Shown here piece by piece: positions 56,283 to 64,000 of a stretch of 64,000 nucleotides of DNA (position 1 is the first letter of the stretch; each line of letters begins with the position of its first letter). The position numbers and the translations under genes were made by a program. The notes below the pieces were generated by a model. The model searched no databases. It saw only the letters and a list, made by a program, of their open reading frames with translations, and was not told where the DNA came from. The stretch is from JBEDUK01 sp963781595 (GTDB lineage: Bacteria; Actinomycetota; UBA4738): contig CAWAGG010000006.1 of the NCBI GenBank assembly GCA_963781595.1, forward strand, positions 1,736,001 to 1,800,000, written 5' to 3'.

Positions 56283-57690
56283 CGAATCGCGGCCGCGCCT
56301 GTACACGCCCGAGTACCGGACGGTCTCGTACGCGTCCGGCCCGCTGCTGTTCGTCGAACACGTCGCCGGTGTCGGGTACGGCGAACTCGTCGAGGTGGTG
56401 TCGCCGGCGGGCGAAGCTCGGCGCGGGCAGGTCTTGGAGGTGAACGGCGACCGCGCCGTCGTGCAGGTGTTCGCCGGGACCCGGGGCCTGAACCTGGAGG
56501 AGACGAAGGTTCGGTTCCGCGGCAACGTGATCAGGCTCGGGGTCGGCGTGGACCTGCTGGGCCGCGTGCTCGACGGGGCGGGAGAGCCGATCGACGGCGG
56601 CCCGCCGCCGATGGCCTCGGCGTTCCCCGACGTGAACGGGATGCCGATCAACCCGGCCGCGCGCGACACGCCGTCGGAGTTCGTCCAGACGGGCATCTCG
56701 GCGATCGACGGGCTGAACACCCTGGTCCGCGGCCAGAAGCTCCCGATCTTCTCGGGGTTCGGCCTTCCGGCGAACGAGCTGGCGGCGCAGATCGCCGAGC
56801 AGGCGAAGGTCGGGGGAGAGGGAGCCGACAGCGCGATCGTGTTCGTCGCCATCGGGATCACGCACCGCGAGTCGTCGTTCTTCCGCCGGCGGTTCGAGGA
56901 GCGAGGGGCGCTGGGCCGGACGGTGCTGTTCCTCAACCTGGCCGACGACCCGGCGATCGAGCGGCTGCTGGCTCCCCGCGCGGCGCTGACGGCGGCCGAG
57001 CACCTGGCGTTCGAGCTTGGGATGCACGTGCTGGTGATCCTCACGGACATGACGAACTACTGCGAGGCGCTCCGCGAGGTCGCGACCGCCCGCGAGGAGG
57101 TGCCGGGCCGACGCGGGTACCCGGGGTACATGTACACGGACCTGGCCGGGCTGTACGAGCGCGCCGGGCGGATCCGTGGCCGGCCGGGCTCGGTGACGCA
57201 GTTGATCATCCTGTCGATGCCGGACGACGACATCACGCATCCGATCCCGGATCTGACCGGGTACATCACCGAAGGGCAGATCGTGTTGTCTCGCGAATTG
57301 CACCGGCGGGGGATGTACCCGCCGATAGAAGTGCTGCCGTCGCTGTCGCGGTTGATGAACGCGGGGATCGGGGAGGGGAAGACGCGCGAGGACCACCGGC
57401 GGGTGGCGGATCACCTGTACGCGTTCTACGCGAAGGGGCAGGACCTTCGGCGCCTGGTGGCGATCATCGGGGAGGCCGCGTTGTCTGCGGACGATCGTCG
57501 GTACCTGGAGTTCGCGGACCGGTTCGAGCGGGAGTTCGTCGACCAGGGTCATCACGAACGCTCGATCGGCGAGACGCTGGACCTGGCGTGGTCGTTGTTC
57601 TCCGGACTGCCGGAGTCGGATCTGCGGATCGATCCGGAACTGCGGCGCCGGTACGCGGTTGGGCCCGCAGCGGATCCGCCGGGGGAGTGA
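56266..57690 (+). CDS. atpB: V/A-type ATP synthase subunit B
   Basis: Non-catalytic partner of subunit A in the A3B3 head. About 474 residues; three closely spaced in-frame ATGs (56266, 56272, 56275) lie inside the atpA end, so the exact start is uncertain. IFSGFGLPANELAAQIA occupies the P-loop position without the GKT lysine, as is normal for B. Further landmarks are HVLVILTDMTNYCEALREV, RRGYPGYMYTDLAGLYERAG and LPSLSRLMNAGIGEGKTREDH. It ends the operon 39 bp before tRNA-Met. Confidence 0.95.
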   Translation: MVMMVDESRPRLYTPEYRTVSYASGPLLFVEHVAGVGYGELVEVVSPAGEARRGQVLEVNGDRAVVQVFAGTRGLNLEETKVRFRGNVIRLGVGVDLLGRVLDGAGEPIDGGPPPMASAFPDVNGMPINPAARDTPSEFVQTGISAIDGLNTLVRGQKLPIFSGFGLPANELAAQIAEQAKVGGEGADSAIVFVAIGITHRESSFFRRRFEERGALGRTVLFLNLADDPAIERLLAPRAALTAAEHLAFELGMHVLVILTDMTNYCEALREVATAREEVPGRRGYPGYMYTDLAGLYERAGRIRGRPGSVTQLIILSMPDDDITHPIPDLTGYITEGQIVLSRELHRRGMYPPIEVLPSLSRLMNAGIGEGKTREDHRRVADHLYAFYAKGQDLRRLVAIIGEAALSADDRRYLEFADRFEREFVDQGHHERSIGETLDLAWSLFSGLPESDLRIDPELRRRYAVGPAADPPGE

Positions 57691-57712
57691 GGCGGGGCGG
57701 GCGGTGGCGTCC

Positions 57713-57718
57713 TACACT
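57713..57718 (+). promoter_or_regulatory. Candidate -10 hexamer for tRNA-Met
   Basis: TACACT lies 11 nt before the tRNA 5' end, matching the layout at tRNA-Asn. It shows the tRNA can be transcribed independently of the ATPase operon. Confidence 0.5.
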
Positions 57719-57729
57719 CGGGCTCGTTC

Positions 57730-57803
57730 GGGGCGGTAGCTCAGTTGGTCAGAGCGGCGGACTCATAATCCGTTGGTCGGTGGTTCAAGTCCACCCCGCC
57801 CCA
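57730..57803 (+). tRNA. tRNA-Met (anticodon CAT)
   Basis: 74-nt cloverleaf. GGGGCGG pairs with CCGCCCC (57796-57802), discriminator A. The D-arm is GCTCAGTTGGTCAGAGC, the anticodon loop is CTCATAA, and the T-arm contains GGTTCAAGTCC. G1-C72 pairing excludes an initiator tRNA. A lysidine-modified tRNA-Ile (CAT) cannot be ruled out by eye. CCA is not encoded. The region downstream has phage-like genes. Confidence 0.93.
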
Positions 57804-57963
57804 CGAGTGTTTCCGCAGGTCAGGGGCCATGTGCGGTCCGACTCACGGTCGCTGGTGGTAGTCCCAGGCCGCAGCCAGGCCGCACGACGATGAGCACGGA
57901 TGGGCATCGGTGAGGGCATCGGTGCCATGATTCGCTCAATACCCCGGAATCAGGGAGGGTGTT

Positions 57964-59097
57964 GTGCCACGCATCAGGGTCCTCACCGCGACCAGTGCGT
58001 TCGCGACGCTCGTCTGCGTCTGCCTGGCAGCCGCTCCCGCGCCATCCGCGAGCGCGAGCTACGACGTCCCCCGCCGCGCCACGGGAGTGTTGCCGGCGGG
58101 CTTCGCCGCTCAGTCACTCACCTGGACTTCCCCGAAGGACGGGTGGGCACTCGGGAACGCTCAGTGCGGCAACGAAACCTGCACGACGGTCATCCGGACC
58201 ACCGACGGTGGGACGAAGTGGACCACCGTTGGCACGATCGACGCGCCGATCCGCGAGCACAAGCCGTCCGGTGTGACGGGGATCCGCTTCGCTGATGGGC
58301 AGCATGGATGGGCGTTCGGACCATCCCTGCAGGTGAGCGACGATCGCGGTGCCACGTGGGATCCGGCGGCGATCCCGGGTGGTGGGCTCCAGGTCCTCGC
58401 GCTCGTCGCCGATCCCCAGGTCGCCTACGCGGTGGTGTCTCCGTGCGGACCCCGCGCGCGGCGCTGTCACCACCGGGCGACGCTCTGGCGCACGAGTCCC
58501 GGTTCGGGGGGGTGGGACCAGGTGTCGCTGAAGCTCGAACGGGCCGGCGTGGTCTCCCTGGCACTGCACGGGACGGTGGCCTACGTGGCGATGCAGAGCT
58601 ATGCTCCGGATCCAGGCGTGTTCTTCGCCACGACCGACGGTGCCGACTGGTCGCCGCGCCCGAACCCGTGCCGCGTCGACCTGTCTTACGCGATCGTGGA
58701 TGTGGCACCCATCTCGGACGCCGGCGTCGCCATCCTGTGCGTGGGCGACGGCGGAGCGGGCAGCGCCGGCAAACAGGTCTACCGTTCGAGCGACACGGCG
58801 AAGACGACGACGTCTGCGGGCAAGCCGCCTCTCCCGGGGATCGGTCGTTGCTCGCGGCCACGCGGGAAGGCACGCTCGTGGTCGTGTCGTGGTCGGTCGC
58901 GGATCTGATTTACCGGAACACGGGCGGGAAGAAATGGCGGACGGTCTACGAGGGCGGGGACGGCTTCGGGTGGAGCGACCTCGCGTTCACCATGAAGAAG
59001 ATCGGCTTCGTCGTCCACGAACCCATCGCCTGGGGCGGGTGCCGGCGAAGTGTGGAGGACGACGGACGCGGGCGCGATGTGGCATCCGGTCGCGTGA
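57964..59097 (+). CDS. Exported BNR/Ycf48-like propeller protein (two compensating frameshifts)
   Basis: Predicted exported protein with signal peptide (ending PSASAS) and repeated BNR-type blades: SPKDGWALGN, VIRTTDGGTKWTTVG, DGQHGWAFGP, QVSDDRGATWDP and FFATTDGADWSP. The frame shifts by one base near 58845 (a base missing in a G run) and returns near 59035. Past these, GKKWRTVYEGG and the closing EVWRTTDAGAMWHPVA with a TGA at 59095 complete the last blades. The corrected length is about 377 residues. I treat the shifts as consensus errors, but real decay is possible. Confidence 0.7.
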
Positions 59098-59265
59098 TAC
59101 AAGGCCTCGTCCCAGATGGCGCTCTCAGCCGTGTCGGCACGATCGGCAGGCTCGCGAACGACCGGTGTCCGAGCCTTGACGTCCAAGGGCAACATGCCCA
59201 CGACCCAGCCTGCGTCGACGCGCATCGGCTCATGGAACGCTTGTACCCCTAGCGTCGGAGGGAAC

Positions 59266-59865
59266 GTGGGAGAGGTCCGCTTCTGCCTGTCGGCCGAGCA
59301 CGATGGACGAACCGTCGACCTGTGGCGGCTCGTTCGCAGCAAGAGTCGGTTCGTCGTCATCGTGTGCAGCTTCCCGCGACAGCACCACACCTATATCGAC
59401 GGGATCCGGCCGCATCTCACGGCTCAGGACGGTCTCGCCGGTTCCACGGTCCATCCCGACATCGTGCGGGCGGTGCAAGCCCAAGATCCGTCGAAGCCCG
59501 CCAAGCGGATCAAGCAGGGCAGGCCGGTCCGCTGGAATGCGTTCGAGGACTACGAGCCCACCTCCGGGCTCCTGTTCACCTACCCAGAGGACTTCGACCG
59601 CTTCCCGCCCGCGACCCGTCGCCTACGCAATCGACTCACCGTCCCGCTCGAGGTGCGTCAAGGGGTACAGGGCCACCACTACCTGGCGTGGCCGACAGAG
59701 AGGACTCGTGCGCATCTGCTCGAGCTCTGTGCGCTCCCTCATACGGTCGCGGTATGGATATGCTCGACGTGGGAGCCGTGGTCAGTGATGGTCGTGTCGG
59801 TGACGAAGCCGGGAGCCCGCCGGGCGGTTTCCGTTGGCGGCGCGAAGCCAAGCTCCGCGGGCTGA
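59266..59865 (+). CDS. Hypothetical protein in phage-like region
   Basis: 199 codons from GTG 59266, with GGAGGG just upstream. The translation has low Arg content and ordered segments (VDLWRLVRSKSRFVVIVCSFPRQH and PVRWNAFEDYEPTSGLLFTYPEDF), which favours a real protein. The last 30 residues overlap the next ORF and look less natural. No family is recognised. Its neighbours are an AbrB-like ORF and a terminase fragment. Confidence 0.45.
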   Translation: MGEVRFCLSAEHDGRTVDLWRLVRSKSRFVVIVCSFPRQHHTYIDGIRPHLTAQDGLAGSTVHPDIVRAVQAQDPSKPAKRIKQGRPVRWNAFEDYEPTSGLLFTYPEDFDRFPPATRRLRNRLTVPLEVRQGVQGHHYLAWPTERTRAHLLELCALPHTVAVWICSTWEPWSVMVVSVTKPGARRAVSVGGAKPSSAG

Positions 59866-60053
59866 CTTCCGGCCGCGAAGAATCTGAGCAGAGGTTACTG
59901 CAACCGAGGCTGTATGGCCCGTGCGTGGTGCGCAGCGGTGGCCAGGTGACGCCGCCTTCCGAGCTGCGAAGGGATCTGGGCGTGGTCGAAGGCGACCGCG
60001 TCTACTTCGTGGCATGGTCAGGCGAGAAGCGCGCGATGAGATCGAGGACATGA
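59754..60053 (+). CDS. AbrB/SpoVT-type swapped-hairpin domain protein
   Basis: 99-codon ORF. The C-terminal 40 residues (VVRSGGQVTPPSELRRDLGVVEGDRVYFVAW) match the AbrB/MazE DNA-binding fold in which GQVTxPxELRxxLGxxEGDxVxF is diagnostic. The N-terminal 60 residues are unexplained, and the true start may lie further in. It could be an antitoxin or transition-state-type regulator. No toxin partner is evident. It overlaps the terminase fragment. Confidence 0.5.
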   Translation: MDMLDVGAVVSDGRVGDEAGSPPGGFRWRREAKLRGLTSGREESEQRLLQPRLYGPCVVRSGGQVTPPSELRRDLGVVEGDRVYFVAWSGEKRAMRSRT

Positions 60054-60748
60054 CGCGGGACATGTCGACCCTCGTGTACCGCCAGGAGATCCTCGCCGAG
60101 TTCGTCTCGGGCGGCGCCGGGGTGTTCCATCGGGACTGGATCCGGCACTGGTTCCCGCAGGGCGACGCCGAGGGCCGCGTGGAGGGCTACCGCCTGGGTG
60201 AGGAGACCGTGCCGGCCGCAGCCTGTGAGCGGTTCACGACGGTCGACCTTGCGTGGTCGCAGGCCGAGCGCGCCGACTTCACGGTCGCCTCGACGTGGGC
60301 GGTGACGCCGAAGCGGCACCTGATCCTGCTCGACGTGGTGCGAGGGCACTTCGAGGGCCCCGACATCCCGCGGATCCTGCAGGGCGTCTACGCGACGCAT
60401 CAGCCGGCGTACTTCCTGCTCGAGCGCGCGGCCCGGCAGCTGTCGATCATCCAGGCGGCGCAGCGCACGGGCCTGCCGATCCGGGAGGTCCGGGCCGACC
60501 GGCACCCGAGCAGCGTCGGCCAGGGCGACGTCAAGGTCGCCCGCGCGCTCCCGGCAACGGCGCGCATGGAGTCGGGGCAGGTGTGGTTCCCACAGGCCGA
60601 ACGGGTCCCGGCGATGATCGAGTGTGAGGCCGAGCTGCTCGCGTTCCCGATGGGACGTCACGATGATTTCGTCGACACCCTGGCCTACGCCGTGCTCGAG
60701 ATCGCGCACGGGTCTGTGTACGAGAGTCGTGGGTTGTTCGTTGTGTAG
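60014..60748 (+). CDS. Phage terminase large subunit, C-terminal nuclease-domain fragment
   Basis: 244 codons matching only the RNase-H-like nuclease half of TerL. TLVYRQEILAEFVSGGAGVF is the linker. FTTVDLAWSQAERADFTVASTW supplies the first Asp, YFLLERAARQLSIIQAAQRTGLPI the Glu, and FPMGRHDDFVDTLAYAV the last acidic cluster. The Walker ATPase half is absent upstream, so it cannot package DNA by itself. It is best read as a prophage remnant or domesticated nuclease domain near a tRNA gene. Confidence 0.8.
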   Translation: MVRREARDEIEDMTRDMSTLVYRQEILAEFVSGGAGVFHRDWIRHWFPQGDAEGRVEGYRLGEETVPAAACERFTTVDLAWSQAERADFTVASTWAVTPKRHLILLDVVRGHFEGPDIPRILQGVYATHQPAYFLLERAARQLSIIQAAQRTGLPIREVRADRHPSSVGQGDVKVARALPATARMESGQVWFPQAERVPAMIECEAELLAFPMGRHDDFVDTLAYAVLEIAHGSVYESRGLFVV

Positions 60749-60808
60749 GCGCGGCGGCGCCGGTTCCTGGCCGGGGAGCTGTACCGGCAAATGATCGACG
60801 ATGACTAC

Positions 60809-61762
60809 CTATCCAGCCGATCCCCAGGTCGGTAGGAACCCATCGCGCTGGATCCTCGTGACGTCGGAGCCGTCCGGCTTCATGACCATGATGTTTGAGG
60901 TCGAGAAGTCCGGAGCGTCGCGTTCGAACGTGATCAGGTCGCCTGCCGGGGCGTAGGTGGGGTTGGAGTCGTACCTGGCTCCCGGGAAGGTGAGGCGGTT
61001 GACGCCGGTCCCGTCGGGCAGGACGCCCCAGATCGAGTCGTGCTTCGGACTGCAGCATGGACCATCGAACACGAGCCGCGAGCCGTCCGGGGCCCAGTCG
61101 GGATCGGCCGCCTCCAAGCGCGTCGGGGTGAGCAGGTGCAGGCCAGAGCCGTCGGCGTTCATCAGGTACACGCCGGCGATCACGCCGCCGCGGTTGAAGC
61201 TGTCGAAGGCGATCGTGGTGCCGTCAGGCGACCACGCCGGGTCGATGTCGAACACACCGTGAACGAAACGAGTGATCGCCTTCAAGCCGTGACCGTTCGT
61301 CTTCCCCACGTAGATGGCGCAGCCCTCGAAGCCGTGGGGGAAGCACCTGGCGAAGATCACCTTGCTGCCGTCGGGCGAGAAGCTGGCGTTGGAGTCCCCG
61401 GCCGCGGGATCGTCGAACAGCTGGTGCTGGTCGGTTCCGTCGGCGTTCATCATGTAGATCTGACGGACCGATCCGTCCGTGTTCCGCTGTTCGAAGACGA
61501 GCTTGCTCCCGTCGGGCGACCAGGCTTGGCGGAGCGCGGCTCCCTGATCCACCGTGAGGAACGTGAGCTGCCGGACGTCGGAGCCGTCCGGCTCCATCGT
61601 AAAGATGTTGTGGGTGCCTCCGTACCGGTCGCTTCCGAATGCGATCCTGCCGTCGGGCCCCGGGAAGGTGGCCTGCGCGGGACCGCCCATGAAGAGCAGG
61701 CTCGCGAGCACGATCAGGACCGAACCGACCGATGAGGCGTGGCGACGTCTGGCGGAACACAT
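60809..61762 (-). CDS. Exported TolB-like (PD40) beta-propeller protein
   Basis: 317-residue exported protein. The signal peptide (LIVLASLLFMGGPAQA) is followed by about six PD40 blades of the type QAWSPDGSKLVFEQRNTDGS, ASFSPDGSKVIFARC and PAWSPDGTTIAFDSFN. It starts at an ATG preceded by GAAGGAG. It is a tandem paralogue of the gene at 61823-62728, with the same blade order. Such proteins bind ligands or partners, and no enzyme motif is seen. Confidence 0.83.
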   Translation of the reverse strand: MCSARRRHASSVGSVLIVLASLLFMGGPAQATFPGPDGRIAFGSDRYGGTHNIFTMEPDGSDVRQLTFLTVDQGAALRQAWSPDGSKLVFEQRNTDGSVRQIYMMNADGTDQHQLFDDPAAGDSNASFSPDGSKVIFARCFPHGFEGCAIYVGKTNGHGLKAITRFVHGVFDIDPAWSPDGTTIAFDSFNRGGVIAGVYLMNADGSGLHLLTPTRLEAADPDWAPDGSRLVFDGPCCSPKHDSIWGVLPDGTGVNRLTFPGARYDSNPTYAPAGDLITFERDAPDFSTSNIMVMKPDGSDVTRIQRDGFLPTWGSAG

Positions 61763-61822
61763 GGCGCTGGCTCCTTCGCTGGAGGGCTGACGTGCCTGGT
61801 CGATAAGGGGCCGTCCGTCCGA

Positions 61823-62728
61823 CTACAGTGCGGCTCCCCAATCGGACAGGCCACCGGGTTGGTCGGAGACGATCCGGCTCCGGTCGTGGCCGTTGACGTT
61901 CATCGTGTAGCGCTCGTCGAGGGGACCGAGGAACACGATCCTGGTGCCGTCCGGCGAGTAGCCGGCGAACGCCGCGTTGTACCTCCGCGGCACGTGGGTG
62001 ATCTGTCGGAGCCCACTGCCGTCGGCGTTCATCACGAAGACGTTGCTGTGCGGCAGGCAGCAGTTGTTGGCGAAGACGATGTGCGCGCCGTCGGGCGACC
62101 AGTCGGGAAAGAACGCCTCCAGGGCCGGGTCGGTGAGTCGACGCTGGTGGGTGCCGTTCGCGTTCATCAACCATATGGCCGAGATGAAGCCGCCCTTGTT
62201 GCTGTCGAACACGATCCTCGTGCCGTCCGGCGAGAACTCCGGATCGCCGCCGCTCCACACTAGACTCGTCAGCTGCGTTTCGCCCGAGCCGTCGGCGTTC
62301 ATGTCGTAGATCGCGCAGGTGGTCTGGAGCGGGCATCCGGCGAAGGTGATCTTGGTGCCATCGGGGGAGAATCTCGGCTGGAGGTGATCGAACCCCGGCT
62401 CGAACGTGAGCTGTTGGCGGTCGCTCCCGTCGGGGTTCATCACGTAGATCTGCCATTCGCCGGTGGCATCGCCCTGGAACGCGATCTTGGCTCCGTCGGG
62501 AGACCAGTCCGGGTTCGCGGCGTGGCCGTCCGCGTCGCTCGTGATCTGGGTCTCCCCTGAGCCGTCAGGGTTGACCGTGAAGATCTGCGGATCGTCGCCG
62601 AAGTCGGTGGAGAAGGCGATCTTGCCGTTCGTCCCCGGGTAGGTGGCGAGGGCGGGCGGTGCTTGGAGGACCAGACCGGCCACCATCACGAATGCCGACA
62701 GGGACAAGATCAAACGAGTTGTACACAC
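61823..62728 (-). CDS. Exported TolB-like (PD40) beta-propeller protein
   Basis: 301 residues from GTG 62728, chosen for the GAGGAGAGG ribosome site upstream. The signal peptide ends near PPALA. Blades include PDWSPDGAKIAFQGDATGE, PRFSPDGTKITFAGCP, PEFSPDGTRIVFDSNKGG and PDWSPDGAHIVFANNC. Conserved Cys residues (CPLQTTC, NNCCLP) line up with those of the downstream paralogue. The copy pair likely arose by tandem duplication. Its promoter region is shared with the divergent ECF sigma operon. Confidence 0.83.
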   Translation of the reverse strand: MCTTRLILSLSAFVMVAGLVLQAPPALATYPGTNGKIAFSTDFGDDPQIFTVNPDGSGETQITSDADGHAANPDWSPDGAKIAFQGDATGEWQIYVMNPDGSDRQQLTFEPGFDHLQPRFSPDGTKITFAGCPLQTTCAIYDMNADGSGETQLTSLVWSGGDPEFSPDGTRIVFDSNKGGFISAIWLMNANGTHQRRLTDPALEAFFPDWSPDGAHIVFANNCCLPHSNVFVMNADGSGLRQITHVPRRYNAAFAGYSPDGTRIVFLGPLDERYTMNVNGHDRSRIVSDQPGGLSDWGAAL

Positions 62729-63083
62729 TCCGTACCTCTCCTCCTGGCCGGCGGGCACTTCGAAGGATGTCGGGATCGTTCATGCGGCGCGAGGGGATGT
62801 CGCGGCATCGAACCTCGTCTCGAGCGCACGACCGAGCCCCGCTCAGGGGAACCGCGAAGATGATCCTGCTCCACCTCCTTCTCGAAGCGGGTTCGCCCAC
62901 CCGCTCGGCAAACGATGTCGATCGGTTCCTGTGCCGCGGATCGTGTGCCGCGGATCGTGGCGTCACCCATATAGGAGCGGCTTGCCGTCGGAACCCAAAG
63001 GGCTACGAGGGATTCCTTCCTGAACCTTCCCGTCGCGCCCCTGCCTTTGGGATTGGCACCCCTATCGACCCTGTACGGGTGCG
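62729..63083 (+). other. Divergent intergenic region between TolB-like and ECF sigma genes
   Basis: No supported gene lies here. It must carry the promoters for the minus-strand propellers and the plus-strand sigma operon. GGAACC, an ECF-type -35 element, occurs near 62990, but no matching -10 is obvious. A 14-bp tandem duplication lies at 62931-62958. The base composition dips near 62985-63065, as is common in promoter regions. Confidence 0.4.
62931..62958 (+). repeat. 14-bp perfect tandem duplication
   Basis: GTGCCGCGGATCGT occurs twice without a spacer, in the divergent promoter region. Each unit contains the palindrome CCGCGG. It may be a regulator site or a chance duplication. Confidence 0.65.
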
Positions 63084-63581
63084 ATGCAGAATCCGGTGGT
63101 GAGCCTGGGTGCGCGGCGCGGGCGGAGCGAGCTCGAGCGTGTCTACCGTCAGGACGGGCCCCGGCTACAACGCGCGATCACGCTGTTCACCGGGAACCGG
63201 GACGTCGCCGACGACGCGGTAGCGGAGGCGTTCGCGCAGGCGCTGCGCAGGGGCGACGCGATCCGCTCACCGCTCGCGTGGGTCTGGCGGGCGGCGTTCC
63301 GGATCGCGGCGGGTGAGATGAAGGAGCGGAGGAGCATCGCTGAGTCGACCGAGCCCGGATCGGACGGATCGTACTCGCAGGCGGAGCCGGCGTTCGACCT
63401 GATCAAGGCCCTCGCGAAGCTCTCGCCGAAGCAGCGTGGCGCGGTGATCCTGCACCACTACGCGGGGTACCCGACCCGGGAGGTTGCACAGATCCTGGGT
63501 TCGACCACAGCGGCGGTAACGGTTCACCTGAGCGCGGGACGAAGGCGGCTGCGCGAACTGTTGGAGGACCCCGATGCGTGA
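63084..63581 (+). CDS. ECF-type RNA polymerase sigma factor
   Basis: 165-residue sigma factor. Region 2 (about 12-80) has ADDAVAEAFAQALRR. Region 4 (about 105-160) has LAKLSPKQRGAVILHHYAGYPTREVAQIL and the helix-turn-helix end AAVTVHLSAGRRRLRELL. It overlaps the next gene by 8 bp. Pairing with a membrane-anchored TolB-like protein suggests control by an extracellular signal read through a propeller domain. Confidence 0.87.
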   Translation: MQNPVVSLGARRGRSELERVYRQDGPRLQRAITLFTGNRDVADDAVAEAFAQALRRGDAIRSPLAWVWRAAFRIAAGEMKERRSIAESTEPGSDGSYSQAEPAFDLIKALAKLSPKQRGAVILHHYAGYPTREVAQILGSTTAAVTVHLSAGRRRLRELLEDPDA

Positions 63582-64000
63582 CCTCGACCGCCGGTTCCGA
63601 GAGGCGGACCGTATCCCGACGCGGGACCTCTGGGCCGACATCGCCACTCGTGAGCCGGCGCGGCCCTTGTCACCGTCGCCGTTCAGGCGCGTGGCGATCG
63701 CCGCGGTCGCGCTGGTCGTCGTCGCCGCGGCGATCGCGTTCGTCGCGTGGGCGTTCGTGCATCGGCAGAAGGTGCCGGTATCGCCACCGCCCCACATGAA
63801 CGGCAAGATCGCCTTCGTCGGAACTTCGAACATCTTCACGATGAACCCCGACGGGTCCGGTACCAGGCAGATCACGCATCTATCGAAGGGTTTCGCGTAC
63901 ACGGGTGTCGCGTGGTCGCCGGACGGCTCCATGCTGGCGGCCATCGAGGCTCCGACCACGTCACCGTCGACGCGCTACGCCATCGTCGTGATGCGGCCCG
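63574..64000 (+). CDS. Membrane-anchored TolB-like protein, probable sigma regulator (truncated by window edge)
   Basis: At least 142 residues, cut at the right edge. The N-terminal cytoplasmic part (RRFREADRIPTRDLWADIATRE) resembles the start of membrane proteins that follow ECF sigma genes in Actinobacteria. One transmembrane helix (IAAVALVVVAAAIAFVAWAF) follows, then the beginning of a PD40 propeller (NGKIAFVGTSNIFTMNPDG and GVAWSPDGSMLAAI). The 8-bp overlap with the sigma gene implies coupled translation. An anti-sigma role is inferred from context. Confidence 0.75.
   Translation, partial: MRDLDRRFREADRIPTRDLWADIATREPARPLSPSPFRRVAIAAVALVVVAAAIAFVAWAFVHRQKVPVSPPPHMNGKIAFVGTSNIFTMNPDGSGTRQITHLSKGFAYTGVAWSPDGSMLAAIEAPTTSPSTRYAIVVMRP

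Noticed and set aside
54411..57050. An 879-codon minus-strand open frame
   Set aside because: It is antisense to atpA and atpB and has the Arg/Pro/His-rich composition of a shadow frame.
57804..62728. A complete prophage or genomic island bounded by att sites
   Set aside because: No second copy of the tRNA 3' end was seen downstream, and there is no integrase, capsid or portal gene.
60809..62728. A Tol-Pal system
   Set aside because: The PD40 proteins resemble TolB only in blade sequence. TolA, TolQ, TolR and Pal are absent, and the organism appears to be Gram-positive in type.

Overview
The window is GC-rich DNA carrying a classic actinobacterial housekeeping gene order: comEA/comEC-holA, rpsT / lepA-hemW, hrcA-dnaJ-rsmE, a HIT gene, phoH-ybeY-corC-cdd-era-recO-uppS, glyS, ppdK, dgt-dnaG-rpoD. 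It most likely comes from a poorly characterised lineage of Actinomycetota, probably an environmental genome. Two features argue against a model actinomycete: energy coupling by a complete V/A-type ATPase operon, and a secretome dominated by beta-propeller proteins. No rRNA genes, CRISPR array or intact insertion sequence were seen.

Layout. 1-18.2 kb is the dense core gene run, mostly on the + strand with start/stop overlaps. It is broken by an ECF sigma factor/membrane-protein pair (6.8-8.4 kb, minus) and by a CIRCE operator in front of hrcA. 18.3-26.1 kb is a minus-strand block of exported proteins: two TIG-like plus PQQ-type propellers, a kelch propeller and a copper amine oxidase. The amine oxidase overlaps a propeller gene on one side and a small exported ORF on the other. 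26.4-32.1 kb holds glyS, a hydrolase, a nucleotidyltransferase, a cupin and a HAF-repeat exported protein. 32.2-36.8 kb is a tight minus-strand catabolic-looking operon: a PLP enzyme, a cyclase-type hydrolase, a two-subunit TPP decarboxylase and an aldo/keto reductase. 36.9-39.6 kb is ppdK, whose coding sequence is interrupted by about two dozen indels. 39.8-43.1 kb is a three-gene exported operon (propeller, NlpC/P60-like protein, propeller lipoprotein). 43.1-48.4 kb is ydcF-like, dgt, dnaG and rpoD, then tRNA-Asn. 49.1-57.7 kb is the V/A-ATPase operon (D, stalk G/H, I, K, E, C, F, A, B), then tRNA-Met. 57.9-60.7 kb holds a BNR-type exported protein and phage-like debris, including a terminase nuclease-domain fragment. 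The right end has two tandem TolB-like propellers and an ECF sigma factor co-encoded with a membrane-anchored TolB-like propeller.

How parts fit together. The core genes serve translation, RNA maturation, protein folding, replication initiation and cell-wall lipid synthesis. Many are preceded by a TAnnnT -10 hexamer only 6-10 nt from the start codon, which implies leaderless mRNAs. At least ten exported proteins of several unrelated propeller families lie in the accessory stretches. Three of their transcription units share a 20-bp upstream motif that I read as a regulatory site. Three genes (hrcA, ppdK, and the BNR gene at 58 kb) contain frameshifts that look more like consensus errors than decay.
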